DNA of 40,106 nt from Bdellovibrionia bacterium. GTDB taxonomy: Bacteria > Bdellovibrionota > Bdellovibrionia > Bdellovibrionales > UBA1609. Position 1 is the stretch's first letter, and the number at the start of each line of letters is the position of its first letter. Both the position numbers and the translations under genes were made by a program. This document shows, in pieces, positions 1-7,924 of the stretch. The stretch spans positions 1 to 40,106 of the forward strand of contig JAUILT010000018.1 in assembly GCA_030432925.1 (NCBI GenBank), written 5' to 3'. The notes beneath the pieces were generated by a model. It saw nothing but the letters and a program-made list of their open reading frames with translations, searched no databases and was not told the DNA's origin.

Positions 1-1
1 G

Positions 2-634
2 TCTGATGATGTTCGAGCTCAGTTTCAGAGTGATTTTCAGAAAAAAGACCTTAGAGAGGTTTTAGGTCATTTAGATGATGTGGCCAAAGAGGTTGCTAAA
101 AAGCAGGAAAAACTATTGGCGCCAGTGAAATTTCATACAAATGGTATTCGAGTTTTTCCAGACCGTTACAAGGATTTTATTTCCAGTCTTGTACATGCTT
201 TTAGAAATGCTGTGGATCATGGTTTGGAGTCTCCAGAGGATCGTATAGCAAAAAATAAGCCGGAAGCTGGAACTATTGAGGTCTATGCGACTCAAGTGTA
301 TAACAACGGAAGTCAGAAAATTCAGATAGTAATTCAGGATGATGGTCGAGGTATCGATCCTGAGAAAATTCGCAGTAAACTCCAAGAAAGTCAGATCAGT
401 ACTGATGGTATGGAGGATGGTGAGGTCCTGCAGCAAATTTTTTCTCCAGGATTTACTAGCCGTAGTGAAGTTTCCGAGTTTTCTGGACGAGGTGTTGGTA
501 TGGACGCGATTAAAACTGAGGTGAATAAGTTAAAGGGGTCTATTTTTGTAGAGTCCAAAATCAATGAGGGAACGAAAATTACCATTGAGATTCCGGACGA
601 ATCAGGTAAAAATATCTATGCAGTATCCGCCTAA
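2..634 (+). CDS. CheA-like histidine kinase, C-terminal part (gene cut by window start)
   Basis: The reading frame is open from the first bases of the window, so this is the 3' end of a longer gene. The GTG at 80 is probably not the true start. About 210 residues are visible. They form a HATPase_c domain of the CheA type: an N box HAFRNAVDHGLE (around 196-231), a G1 box DDGRGID (around 340-360) and a G2 box GRGVGMD (around 487-507). The protein ends directly after the ATPase fold, so there is no C-terminal CheW-like domain as in classical CheA. The expected role is ATP-dependent phosphorylation of a histidine on an upstream Hpt domain, then transfer to a receiver. The next gene, 8 bp downstream, is a single-domain receiver and the likely partner. 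The Hpt and dimerisation regions lie outside the window, so the exact architecture is unknown. Confidence 0.85.
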   Translation, partial: SDDVRAQFQSDFQKKDLREVLGHLDDVAKEVAKKQEKLLAPVKFHTNGIRVFPDRYKDFISSLVHAFRNAVDHGLESPEDRIAKNKPEAGTIEVYATQVYNNGSQKIQIVIQDDGRGIDPEKIRSKLQESQISTDGMEDGEVLQQIFSPGFTSRSEVSEFSGRGVGMDAIKTEVNKLKGSIFVESKINEGTKITIEIPDESGKNIYAVSA

Positions 635-642
635 GGGGAGAT

Positions 643-1047
643 ATGTTTCCAAAAGAGACTCACATTCTTGTTGTTGATGACTCCCTTAATATCAGGCGGC
701 TTGTTGTGGACAGCCTTAATCGTATGGGTTTTACCAAAATAACAGCCGCAGAAGATGCTGTGGAAGCGTTCAATAAACTCAACTCAGCTGCAGAGTCAGA
801 TAAGCCTGTTCAGTTGGTTCTTTCAGACCTTAATATGCCTGGCCCCAGTGGATTGGATTTTTTAAAACAGGTGCGCTCCAACGACTCTTACCAGACATTA
901 CCCTTTATATTGGTGACTACAGAGAGCGAAAAGGGAGCTGTCATTGAAGCGGCTATGGCTGGTGTCAGCGGTTATATTGTCAAGCCTTTTAATATTGAGA
1001 CGTTGACCAAGCGTCTTAAAGAGGCTTGGGCTAAGCATAATTCCTAA
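643..1047 (+). CDS. CheY-like single-domain response regulator
   Basis: This 134-residue protein is one receiver domain with no output domain. Visible conserved positions are the acidic pair D12-D13, the phosphoacceptor D62 (in LSDLNMP), T92/T93 on beta-4, and K114 in the YIVKPF motif. The ATG follows a GGGGAG ribosome binding site and lies 8 bp after the kinase stop, so the two are almost certainly co-transcribed and probably form a phosphotransfer pair. As a lone receiver it may bind a target such as a motor switch or act as a phosphate shuttle. Nothing in the sequence decides between these. Confidence 0.93.
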   Translation: MFPKETHILVVDDSLNIRRLVVDSLNRMGFTKITAAEDAVEAFNKLNSAAESDKPVQLVLSDLNMPGPSGLDFLKQVRSNDSYQTLPFILVTTESEKGAVIEAAMAGVSGYIVKPFNIETLTKRLKEAWAKHNS

Positions 1048-1142
1048 AATATTATTCAAAAAAATGAATTCAAATCGTGTCTTGTAACGCGACTTTGGGA
1101 TAGGTTCTCAATGAAAATCTCAGAAATACCGATAATATATCG

Positions 1143-3086
1143 ATGAAAAAAAAGGACATTAACATACTTGTCATTGATGACGATGCCTCGGTTCGGAAGG
1201 TATTGAGCGAAGCCATAAAAAAATTTGGTTACACGGCACTGGCTGTTGCGAATAAAGATGAGGCGATGTCTTTAATGAGAATCAAAACAGTCCATGCTGC
1301 AGTTATTGACTGTATGTTGCCTAAAATGAATGGCGTTGATCTTTCGTTAAAGTTACGTGAAGGACGGTTTGCTCAAAACCCTATTATTCTTATTAGTGGA
1401 ATTTTTAAAGATAGGTCATTTGCCTCCGACGCGACAAGAAAAACTAAAGCTGTTGAATTTCTTTTTAAACCTCTGGACCTTGAGGAATTGAAAGGTGTTC
1501 TTGATGAACACCTTTCTCATCTATGTACTGAGACAGTAATTCCACTTCATACCTTGATGTCGAAGTCTTTTGATTCTTCAAGAGAGAGAAGAAAAGCAAT
1601 AGAAGCGCTTGAAGAGATTAGTGGGTTCGACTTGCCTTTTGTGCTCAGTGTATTGATGGATGCCAAAGTTGGAGGGCATTTAAATATGGTGAACAAAGCG
1701 GGTGAAATTTACGGAATTTCTTTAGTCAAGGGAAAGATCACTGGATTAGATAGCCCTGAAACAATCTCTACGGTCACCTTAACTCTTCTTCAGAAGCAAT
1801 TAATTACCCCAGAGGATATTCAAGACTTAGGAGAAAAGATAAGTCGAGGAGACATTCTTAAACACCTTCTTCAAGAGGGACTTATTAGCCCTCATGTTGT
1901 GCTTATGGTAAAGAACCAGCAGATTTTGCAAGACCTCAATCGTTTGATTACCGGTGAGGTGATTCAATTTAACTTTGCGCAGGAGAGAATCAAAGAAGAT
2001 ATTCCAGGTGTTGACTTGGATATGCTAGTTCCACACTTTCAAACAGCGATTAAGGACAAAATCACTTTGAAATACCTAATTGAGTTCTATGATGGGTGGG
2101 GTGAGTACCCTATTATGGAAGGGCCACAGTACTCTGACTCTGACAGCATGAAAAGCTATGAACTTATTAAGACAGCGACGGGTGTGACAGCGTTAGCCCA
2201 CGAGAGAGCGACTATTAATGAATTAATAGAGTCAGAAAGGTTTAATAAAAAAGACTTATTAAGGGCGCTGCATCTTTTGGCTCTAAAGAGAGTGATCATT
2301 TTCGATACAGTACAGCGAGGAAGCCAAAAGGATGACCTTAAAGGTCGATTTGAACACATGCTGAGAGGTATTAAGGATAAGAACCCCATCGAGATTTTTA
2401 TATACTTTGGTGCAACTTCAGAGTGTAAAAAAATTGAGGTGGAAAAGATTTATAAGGAGTTTGCCCGTAATAACCACCCAGATAAACTGCCTCCGAATGT
2501 CAGTGATGATGTGCGAAAGACGGCCAATAAAGTATTTTCTCTTGTTAGCGAGGCCCACGACACTTTGACTCACTCTGAAAAGCGTGAGAAATGGGAGACA
2601 TCCATCAAGCAGAAAGAGGTTCATCAACAGATTCAAGCTGAGGAGATTGCCGATAAAGCTATCGAGTTTCTCAGAAAAGGTCGGTATATGGACTCTTACA
2701 AGCTATCTAAAGAAGCTTATGAGCTATTTCCCGGTATGAATGTTATGCTTTATTACTCTTGGGCTCAGTTGAAAGCTTTTCCAAGCATGGACAAAAAAGC
2801 TTTGATGGATGTTGCTGAGCGCATGAATACGATTCCTCATGAAGATCGTCGTGTGGCACTTTACCAGTTTGTTGCAGGGCTACTCAAAAAAGCTCAAGGT
2901 GATCTTATTGGTGCCAGTGCGTGCTTTGACAAGTCTCTTAACTACGATGTGGACTTTCTGGATGCTCGTAGGGAATTGGTGGCTCTAACCCGAAATAAAG
3001 AAACATCTTCAACGTCCTTCACAGCAAAAGATCTGCTTCATGCAGATTTAGGGCAAGTGATAGGCGGCTTATTCAAAAAAAAGTAA
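1143..3086 (+). CDS. Response regulator fused to PATAN (DUF4388), J-domain and TPR-like region
   Basis: A 647-residue multidomain protein. Residues 5-125 are a receiver: acidic triad D12-D14, phosphoacceptor D56 in VIDCMLP, conserved K109 in LFKP. Residues about 160-260 resemble a PATAN/DUF4388 domain (pattern LPFVLSVLMDAKVGGHL, then a G-x-I turn), a module common in delta-type signalling proteins. Residues about 415-487 are a J-domain with the HPD signature at 445-447 followed by a helix ending SEKREKWE. Residues about 500-625 are helical and TPR-like. It carries no DNA-binding or enzymatic output domain. The J-domain suggests it may recruit or stimulate a DnaK-type chaperone when phosphorylated, which is inference. 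It starts 95 bp after the CheY gene on the same strand. The domain calls are by pattern, and the PATAN assignment is less certain than the receiver and J-domain. Confidence 0.85.
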   Translation: MKKKDINILVIDDDASVRKVLSEAIKKFGYTALAVANKDEAMSLMRIKTVHAAVIDCMLPKMNGVDLSLKLREGRFAQNPIILISGIFKDRSFASDATRKTKAVEFLFKPLDLEELKGVLDEHLSHLCTETVIPLHTLMSKSFDSSRERRKAIEALEEISGFDLPFVLSVLMDAKVGGHLNMVNKAGEIYGISLVKGKITGLDSPETISTVTLTLLQKQLITPEDIQDLGEKISRGDILKHLLQEGLISPHVVLMVKNQQILQDLNRLITGEVIQFNFAQERIKEDIPGVDLDMLVPHFQTAIKDKITLKYLIEFYDGWGEYPIMEGPQYSDSDSMKSYELIKTATGVTALAHERATINELIESERFNKKDLLRALHLLALKRVIIFDTVQRGSQKDDLKGRFEHMLRGIKDKNPIEIFIYFGATSECKKIEVEKIYKEFARNNHPDKLPPNVSDDVRKTANKVFSLVSEAHDTLTHSEKREKWETSIKQKEVHQQIQAEEIADKAIEFLRKGRYMDSYKLSKEAYELFPGMNVMLYYSWAQLKAFPSMDKKALMDVAERMNTIPHEDRRVALYQFVAGLLKKAQGDLIGASACFDKSLNYDVDFLDARRELVALTRNKETSSTSFTAKDLLHADLGQVIGGLFKKK

Positions 3087-3179
3087 GGTCATCGCACAAG
3101 CATTGCGCGGCGCATTTTCTGCTCCTAATAGGCAATTATGGTGGTATTTCATTGGGCACGCCAGCGAAAGGAGTTTTTT

Positions 3180-4148
3180 ATGATCGTTGTGACGGGTGCC
3201 AATGGATTTATTGGAAGCGCCATGGTCTGGGAGCTGAATCAGGCTGGGGTAAAAGAGAGTATTGTTTGCGATATCATCACCCCTCAAGAGCGACCAGGCC
3301 CTCTTGGAGGCAGAGACTATAAAAAGTTTTTACATAGAGATGAGCTCTTGGACTTCTTGCGGAGTACAAAGGAAAAAGTTTCTGTGATCTATCATATGGG
3401 TGCAAGCTCCTCTACAACGGTGACAGACGAAGAGTTTCTGCGAGTGAATAATACAGAGTACACTCAACAACTTTTTGAGTGGTGTCGTGATAATAATGCA
3501 ATATTTATTTATGCCAGTAGTGCCTCTGTTTATGGGGATGGCAGTCATGGCTTTGATGATAAGGTCAAAACAACCTCATACACACCTATGCATGCTTACG
3601 GCTGGTCAAAAGCCAATTTTGATATCTGGGCGGAAAAGCAAAAGGAGACTTTAAACAAATGGTATGGCCTTCGTTTTTTCAATGTGTATGGCCCCAATGA
3701 GTACCATAAAGGCAGTATGTTAAGTGTTCCTTACAAGGCCCAAAAGCAAATTGAGGAAAAGGGGCGGGTGAAGTTATTTAAGTCATATCATCCTGAGTAC
3801 AATGATGGCGAACAGAAGAGAGATTTTATTTATGTCAAAGATATCACCCGATGGATGTTGGAATTGGCCAATGCCCCTAAGGCTCCCAGTGGCATCTATA
3901 ATATGGGGTTTGGGAGGGCGCGTACTTGGAAGGATCTGGTTCATTCCGCTTTTCACGCCAATGATAGAGAGATGGACATAGAGTGGATTGAAATGCCGGA
4001 GACTCTTAAAAATCAATACCAGTACCTGACAGAGGCAGATATGGGCAAGTGGTTAAAGGCAGGTCTCTCAACTCCTCAGTGGAGTTTGGAATCTGGAATT
4101 GAGGATTATCTTAGAAGCTACCTTATCGGTGGAGACAGTTACCTGTAA
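3180..4148 (+). CDS. hldD: ADP-L-glycero-D-manno-heptose 6-epimerase
   Basis: An extended SDR enzyme of 322 residues that converts ADP-D-glycero-D-manno-heptose to the L-glycero epimer, the precursor of inner-core LPS heptose. The N-terminus MIVVTGANGFIGSAM carries the NAD(P)-binding GxxGxxG (residues 6-12). The catalytic region shows SSASVYG (113-119) and YGWSK (Y140, K144). The length fits HldD (about 310 in E. coli). I chose the ATG at 3180 because it follows a strong AAAGGAG; the in-frame ATG at 3138 would add residues that do not belong to the fold. The gene lies 16 bp upstream of the hydroxylase gene and probably shares its transcript. Other sugar-nucleotide epimerases are possible, but the motif context fits HldD best. 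Confidence 0.88.
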   Translation: MIVVTGANGFIGSAMVWELNQAGVKESIVCDIITPQERPGPLGGRDYKKFLHRDELLDFLRSTKEKVSVIYHMGASSSTTVTDEEFLRVNNTEYTQQLFEWCRDNNAIFIYASSASVYGDGSHGFDDKVKTTSYTPMHAYGWSKANFDIWAEKQKETLNKWYGLRFFNVYGPNEYHKGSMLSVPYKAQKQIEEKGRVKLFKSYHPEYNDGEQKRDFIYVKDITRWMLELANAPKAPSGIYNMGFGRARTWKDLVHSAFHANDREMDIEWIEMPETLKNQYQYLTEADMGKWLKAGLSTPQWSLESGIEDYLRSYLIGGDSYL

Positions 4149-4164
4149 AAAGGAAGAGGGGTCT

Positions 4165-5901
4165 ATGTACACAATTATTGAAAACTTACCGGCTCATCTC
4201 AGAAAATATGTGGTGGAGCAAACTTATGAAAAGTACACCTCAGAAGACCAAGCTGTCTGGCGTTATATTATGCTGCAGTTGAAAAGCTTTTTATCTCAAC
4301 ATGCTCATGACTGTTACTTAGAAGGACTTGAGAAGACGGGAATTACCACCGGTCGCATCCCTCGGATTGAAGATATTAACCAAAAGCTGGCTGTATTTGG
4401 CTGGGGAGCCGTTCCTGTAAGTGGTTTTATACCTCCAGCGGCATTTATGGAGTTTCAGTCACTGGGAGTTCTGCCGATTGCCTCTGATATGCGCTCCATA
4501 GATCATATTCTCTACACTCCGGCTCCTGATATTGTTCATGAGGCGGCAGGGCATGCCCCGATTCTGATTCACTCTGAGTTTGCTACTTACCTAAAAAAGT
4601 ATGCTGAAATTGCTAGAAAAGCCATAATATCAAAAGAAGACATGGACCAATATGAGGCGATTCGTGTACTCAGTGACGTCAAAGAAAATCCCGACAGTAC
4701 GCCAGAGGAAATTGCAAGTGCCGAGCAGCGGCTGAGTGAGGTCAGTGCAGCGATAACAGAAGTTTCTGAGGCTGGATGGTTATCTAGAATGAATTGGTGG
4801 ACAGCAGAATATGGCCTTATTGGCTCATTGGAAGCGCCAAAGATTTTTGGTGCGGGTTTGCTCTCTTCAGTGGGAGAGTCTCGAGAGTGTTTGAGCGACA
4901 CAGTCAAAAAAATTCCGCTTACAGTAGATTGCGTTAATACAGGGTATGATATTACAGAGCCTCAACCTCAATTATTTGTGACACCTGACTTTGAACACCT
5001 TCATTCAGTTTTAGACGACTTGGCTGACATGTTAGCCTTTAGAAAAGGTGGCTCCTATGGATTAGAAAAGGCAAAGTCAGCAAGGACTATCAACTCAGTG
5101 GAATTAGAGACAGGGCTTCAGGTTTCGGGAGTTCTAGAAAGGTATGACTTGAGTGAGAATGGTCAGCCTGTCTTTTTTAAAATGAGTGGGCCGACACAGC
5201 TTTCAGCCGGTGGCCGACAACTGCCAGGGCATGGTCCAGAGTATCACTCACATGGTTACTCCAGTCCGCTGGGCTCTTTCAATGGTTGGAATGGAGATAT
5301 AAAAACATTGAACTTGAAAAGCTTGGGAGTGTCTCAAGGAGAAACCGTCCGCTTAACATTTGACAGTGGAATTCTTGTACACGGAAAGGTCGAGAGTATC
5401 ACCGAGTTCAATGGCACCCCTCTTATTATTCAGTTCAGTGCCTGTACGGTTCAAAAAGGTGACGACACTCTATTTGCTCCTGACTGGGGACTTTTTGATA
5501 TGGCTCTTGGAACAAAGGTGTCATCCGTTTTTGGAGGGGCTGCAGATCGCACTCAGTTTGAAAATACTGAAGATTTTGTCGCAGCTAAAGTACCTCTGCG
5601 TATTTTCAGTGAGTCTGACAGGAGTCGTTTTGAAATATTTGATGAGATTCGAAAAGCCAGAGAAAATCAGCAACTGACTTCTGATATTATCCAGCAGTTG
5701 ATTGACAGGTGGAGTAACTCTTCCGATAAAAACTGGCTGGTGGGACTTGAAATTGTAGAGCTTGCTAAGATTGCTGGTTACTCTCAAGATCTCACGGAAG
5801 AAATTACCCAAGCTGTAGAGTCTTTATACGACAAGCAGACACTCCAACATTATCAAGGGGGCCTGCAGCTCTTAAATGAGACTGATACAAACAATGAGTA
5901 G
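4165..5901 (+). CDS. Aromatic amino acid hydroxylase (phenylalanine 4-monooxygenase family), long form
   Basis: 578 residues. The N-terminal half is a tetrahydropterin-dependent aromatic amino acid hydroxylase: PDIVHEAAGHAPIL supplies the iron ligands H125 and H130, WWTAEYG supplies the third ligand E215, and GAGLLSSVGES (229-239) matches the conserved segment after it. The usual reaction is Phe to Tyr with O2 and a pterin. The enzyme is about twice the size of the compact proteobacterial PhhA. Residues about 310-578 are an extra C-terminal region I cannot assign, rich in Gly/Ser and beta-type sequence (around 350-420), then helical. Long forms of this family are known from other bacteria. 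No pterin recycling gene (PCD/DHPR) is nearby. The ATG at 4165 follows GGAAGAGGGG; the upstream in-frame codon at 4099 lies inside hldD. Substrate (Phe, Tyr or Trp) cannot be decided from sequence. Confidence 0.9.
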   Translation: MYTIIENLPAHLRKYVVEQTYEKYTSEDQAVWRYIMLQLKSFLSQHAHDCYLEGLEKTGITTGRIPRIEDINQKLAVFGWGAVPVSGFIPPAAFMEFQSLGVLPIASDMRSIDHILYTPAPDIVHEAAGHAPILIHSEFATYLKKYAEIARKAIISKEDMDQYEAIRVLSDVKENPDSTPEEIASAEQRLSEVSAAITEVSEAGWLSRMNWWTAEYGLIGSLEAPKIFGAGLLSSVGESRECLSDTVKKIPLTVDCVNTGYDITEPQPQLFVTPDFEHLHSVLDDLADMLAFRKGGSYGLEKAKSARTINSVELETGLQVSGVLERYDLSENGQPVFFKMSGPTQLSAGGRQLPGHGPEYHSHGYSSPLGSFNGWNGDIKTLNLKSLGVSQGETVRLTFDSGILVHGKVESITEFNGTPLIIQFSACTVQKGDDTLFAPDWGLFDMALGTKVSSVFGGAADRTQFENTEDFVAAKVPLRIFSESDRSRFEIFDEIRKARENQQLTSDIIQQLIDRWSNSSDKNWLVGLEIVELAKIAGYSQDLTEEITQAVESLYDKQTLQHYQGGLQLLNETDTNNE

Positions 5902-5906
5902 GAGAG

Positions 5907-7769
5907 TTAGATGTCCTCCTTGTAGCCATCTACGAGCGTAAGAAACACCCGTCCTAACTTTTTTTGCTTCAGAGAATGATGTAATTTTTTATACTCATCT
6001 GGATCAATCAGCTCGGGACGCATGAATTGCGAGTGAATAAAATCATCCATTAACTTCTGAAGATCTTTGTCAGAGATGCCCCTCTCTCTACTTTTCATGA
6101 TTTCATTGACAATATTAATTAAGGCATTGCCGGTGACCCGATCTTCTCGATTGATCACTTGAGAGCGTTTCATCAGGTTCTTTGTAATACTTGTAACATC
6201 CTCTAGAGAGTGCCAGTTGTTGATGAGCTGTACGTACTGTTTTTGTAGTTCATGTATTCGCTCTTTCAAGCGTTGACCCATGTGTGCATCTCGAGAGGGA
6301 GCTTCTTGACTGATGATCCAGCGAAACACCTCACGTTCTTTGAGTAGAGGGACGTTTTTGTCTTTATTCTCCCATAGGTGTCTTGGGTACTCTCTTAAAA
6401 AGCTTCTCATGTTCAAAATAGCCGGGCGATTAACGCCATCGGCAACTTTGGCCAGCTTATTTTTAGTTTTTAACTTTTCAAGGTGAGTGAAGTTGGAGCA
6501 GAAGGCTTCGACGTCGTGCTCATGCCGATCGAGTAAAAACTCTCGTTGTTTTTTAGTGAACCCGACCTGGTAGAGTAGATGATCTTTCATATAATAGGCA
6601 TAATACTTTTCAAACTTGTTAAGAATAGGATCCCCTTTAAAGCTAGCTAGGGGTTTTTTCTCTCGGGTTTTCAAAAAATCTACCAGCTGGGCAAAAACTT
6701 GAACAGTTAGCTTTGCTTTGGTCTTTTGCTCATTGAGATTTGTGGAGAAGCGATCATCGTCATCATAGCGATATTGATCATGTCGGAGTCCAAACTGACG
6801 TACGCTCCCATAGTCAATGATTCCAGCTGTGGCCAAAACATTGTCACCATCCCAGTCCAGCCAGGCAAAAATGTATTCCCTCTCAAGTTGAGCGGCAAAT
6901 TGGGCAAAGCTTTCGCAAATTTCATTCAACATCATGCGGTAACGACTTTTGTAACGAACACTGAACTCCCATTCGCCATTACTGTGTTGGCGATCTATTA
7001 AAAAGTCCGTGGCTTTTTTAAGAGATTGATGGTCTTCTTGCTTTAAATACATAAAAAGGTGAGCGGGACGAAAAAGGTTTTTTTCAGCTCGAACTCCGAT
7101 AGCACATTTGTTGCCGATGTCAATAATAGCTAACATTCGCTCCGTGCGGATGGAGTTGTGATGCATGATCTCAGACATGATCGCTGATCCGTAAAGTTCA
7201 TCAATTTCAGCAAGTCCACAACCATACCCAAAGTCAGTGTTGCCGGACTCCAGATAGGTTCCTGCTTGTACGGCTCCCGGAGCCAATGTTGTGACTCCAG
7301 TGCCTCGACTGCTGACGTCCCACGTAATGCCTTTGTGGCAAACTGTCCCATTCCACACACATCGACCATCTCCAGAGGTTTTTCCGGTTTTGTCTGCGTG
7401 TTGCAGTTGAAGGTATCTGGTGGCCATATATTTTTTATGTTTGATGGTTTTAGGAGGGTAGATAATATTGTTTTCTTGATCAAACTCATTGATGATTCGG
7501 AGGCAAAATGTCTTTAGCAATTTTTGGCTGAGTTTTTTGGTCATTTTGGAGGGATGATTTTGGGGAAGGAGCCCCATTTCACGAGCCAGGTCAAAGTTAA
7601 ACCAGGCAACTTTCCCACCAGAGAGTTCTCTTACGGGGTAAAGAAGGCAGTTTTCAGGCATCTTTGACTGCCAGGGGTGTGACCCATTCAACGTATCAAA
7701 GCGAGAGTACTGATTCTCGCGAGTTCGTGCTCCTGATGGGTCAGGGCGACGCGCTCTTTGTTGTCCCAT
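5907..7769 (-). CDS. Divergent SelO/YdiU-like protein (putative pseudokinase AMPylator)
   Basis: About 620 residues with features resembling the SelO/YdiU family, which transfers AMP from ATP to protein hydroxyl groups. Matching elements, numbered from the start at 7769, are GDGR (133-136), RGTG (155-158), a helix resembling the SelO segment before its catalytic site (SAIMSEIMHHNSIRTERML), and a DWDGDN...DYGS block (305-322) corresponding to the metal-binding Asn and Asp of SelO. It is longer than E. coli YdiU (478) and diverges strongly outside these blocks, so the family call is moderate. I prefer the ATG at 7769, preceded by GGAAAGG at good spacing. An in-frame ATG at 7793 adds eight residues but has its SD-like bases too close. 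It is convergent with the hydroxylase (5 bp between stops) and divergent from tldD. Confidence 0.6.
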   Translation of the reverse strand: MGQQRARRPDPSGARTRENQYSRFDTLNGSHPWQSKMPENCLLYPVRELSGGKVAWFNFDLAREMGLLPQNHPSKMTKKLSQKLLKTFCLRIINEFDQENNIIYPPKTIKHKKYMATRYLQLQHADKTGKTSGDGRCVWNGTVCHKGITWDVSSRGTGVTTLAPGAVQAGTYLESGNTDFGYGCGLAEIDELYGSAIMSEIMHHNSIRTERMLAIIDIGNKCAIGVRAEKNLFRPAHLFMYLKQEDHQSLKKATDFLIDRQHSNGEWEFSVRYKSRYRMMLNEICESFAQFAAQLEREYIFAWLDWDGDNVLATAGIIDYGSVRQFGLRHDQYRYDDDDRFSTNLNEQKTKAKLTVQVFAQLVDFLKTREKKPLASFKGDPILNKFEKYYAYYMKDHLLYQVGFTKKQREFLLDRHEHDVEAFCSNFTHLEKLKTKNKLAKVADGVNRPAILNMRSFLREYPRHLWENKDKNVPLLKEREVFRWIISQEAPSRDAHMGQRLKERIHELQKQYVQLINNWHSLEDVTSITKNLMKRSQVINREDRVTGNALINIVNEIMKSRERGISDKDLQKLMDDFIHSQFMRPELIDPDEYKKLHHSLKQKKLGRVFLTLVDGYKEDI

Positions 7770-7924
7770 TCTTAGACCTTTCCGATGATTCATTCACCTG
7801 GAAATCAGTTCTAAACCTTATCGGACAGTACCTATAATTGGTTGAGAAGCTCGTGGAACATTCTTTGACCTAAGTCAGGTCCTCAGGTAGACAATGATCT
7901 AGAACTTTTGCGGAGAAGTTATAT

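Noticed and set aside
1120-1142. CCGATAAT just upstream of the RR-PATAN-J gene, resembling a sigma-28 -10 box
   Set aside because: It ends only a few bases before the ATG and no TAAA box lies 15 bp upstream, so it cannot be a normal promoter for this gene.
3104-3118. TGCG-CGG-CGCA hairpin followed by TTTT after the RR-PATAN-J gene
   Set aside because: The stem has only four pairs and four T residues; too weak to call a terminator.
3087-3179. Possible cyclic di-GMP (GEMM) riboswitch upstream of hldD
   Set aside because: A superficial GGTCATCGCAC resemblance only; the GEMM core and tetraloop receptor are absent.
7867-7881. GACCT/AGGTC repeat in the selO-like/tldD divergent region
   Set aside because: Five-base arms with a five-base gap are expected by chance; no second copy or conserved context was seen.
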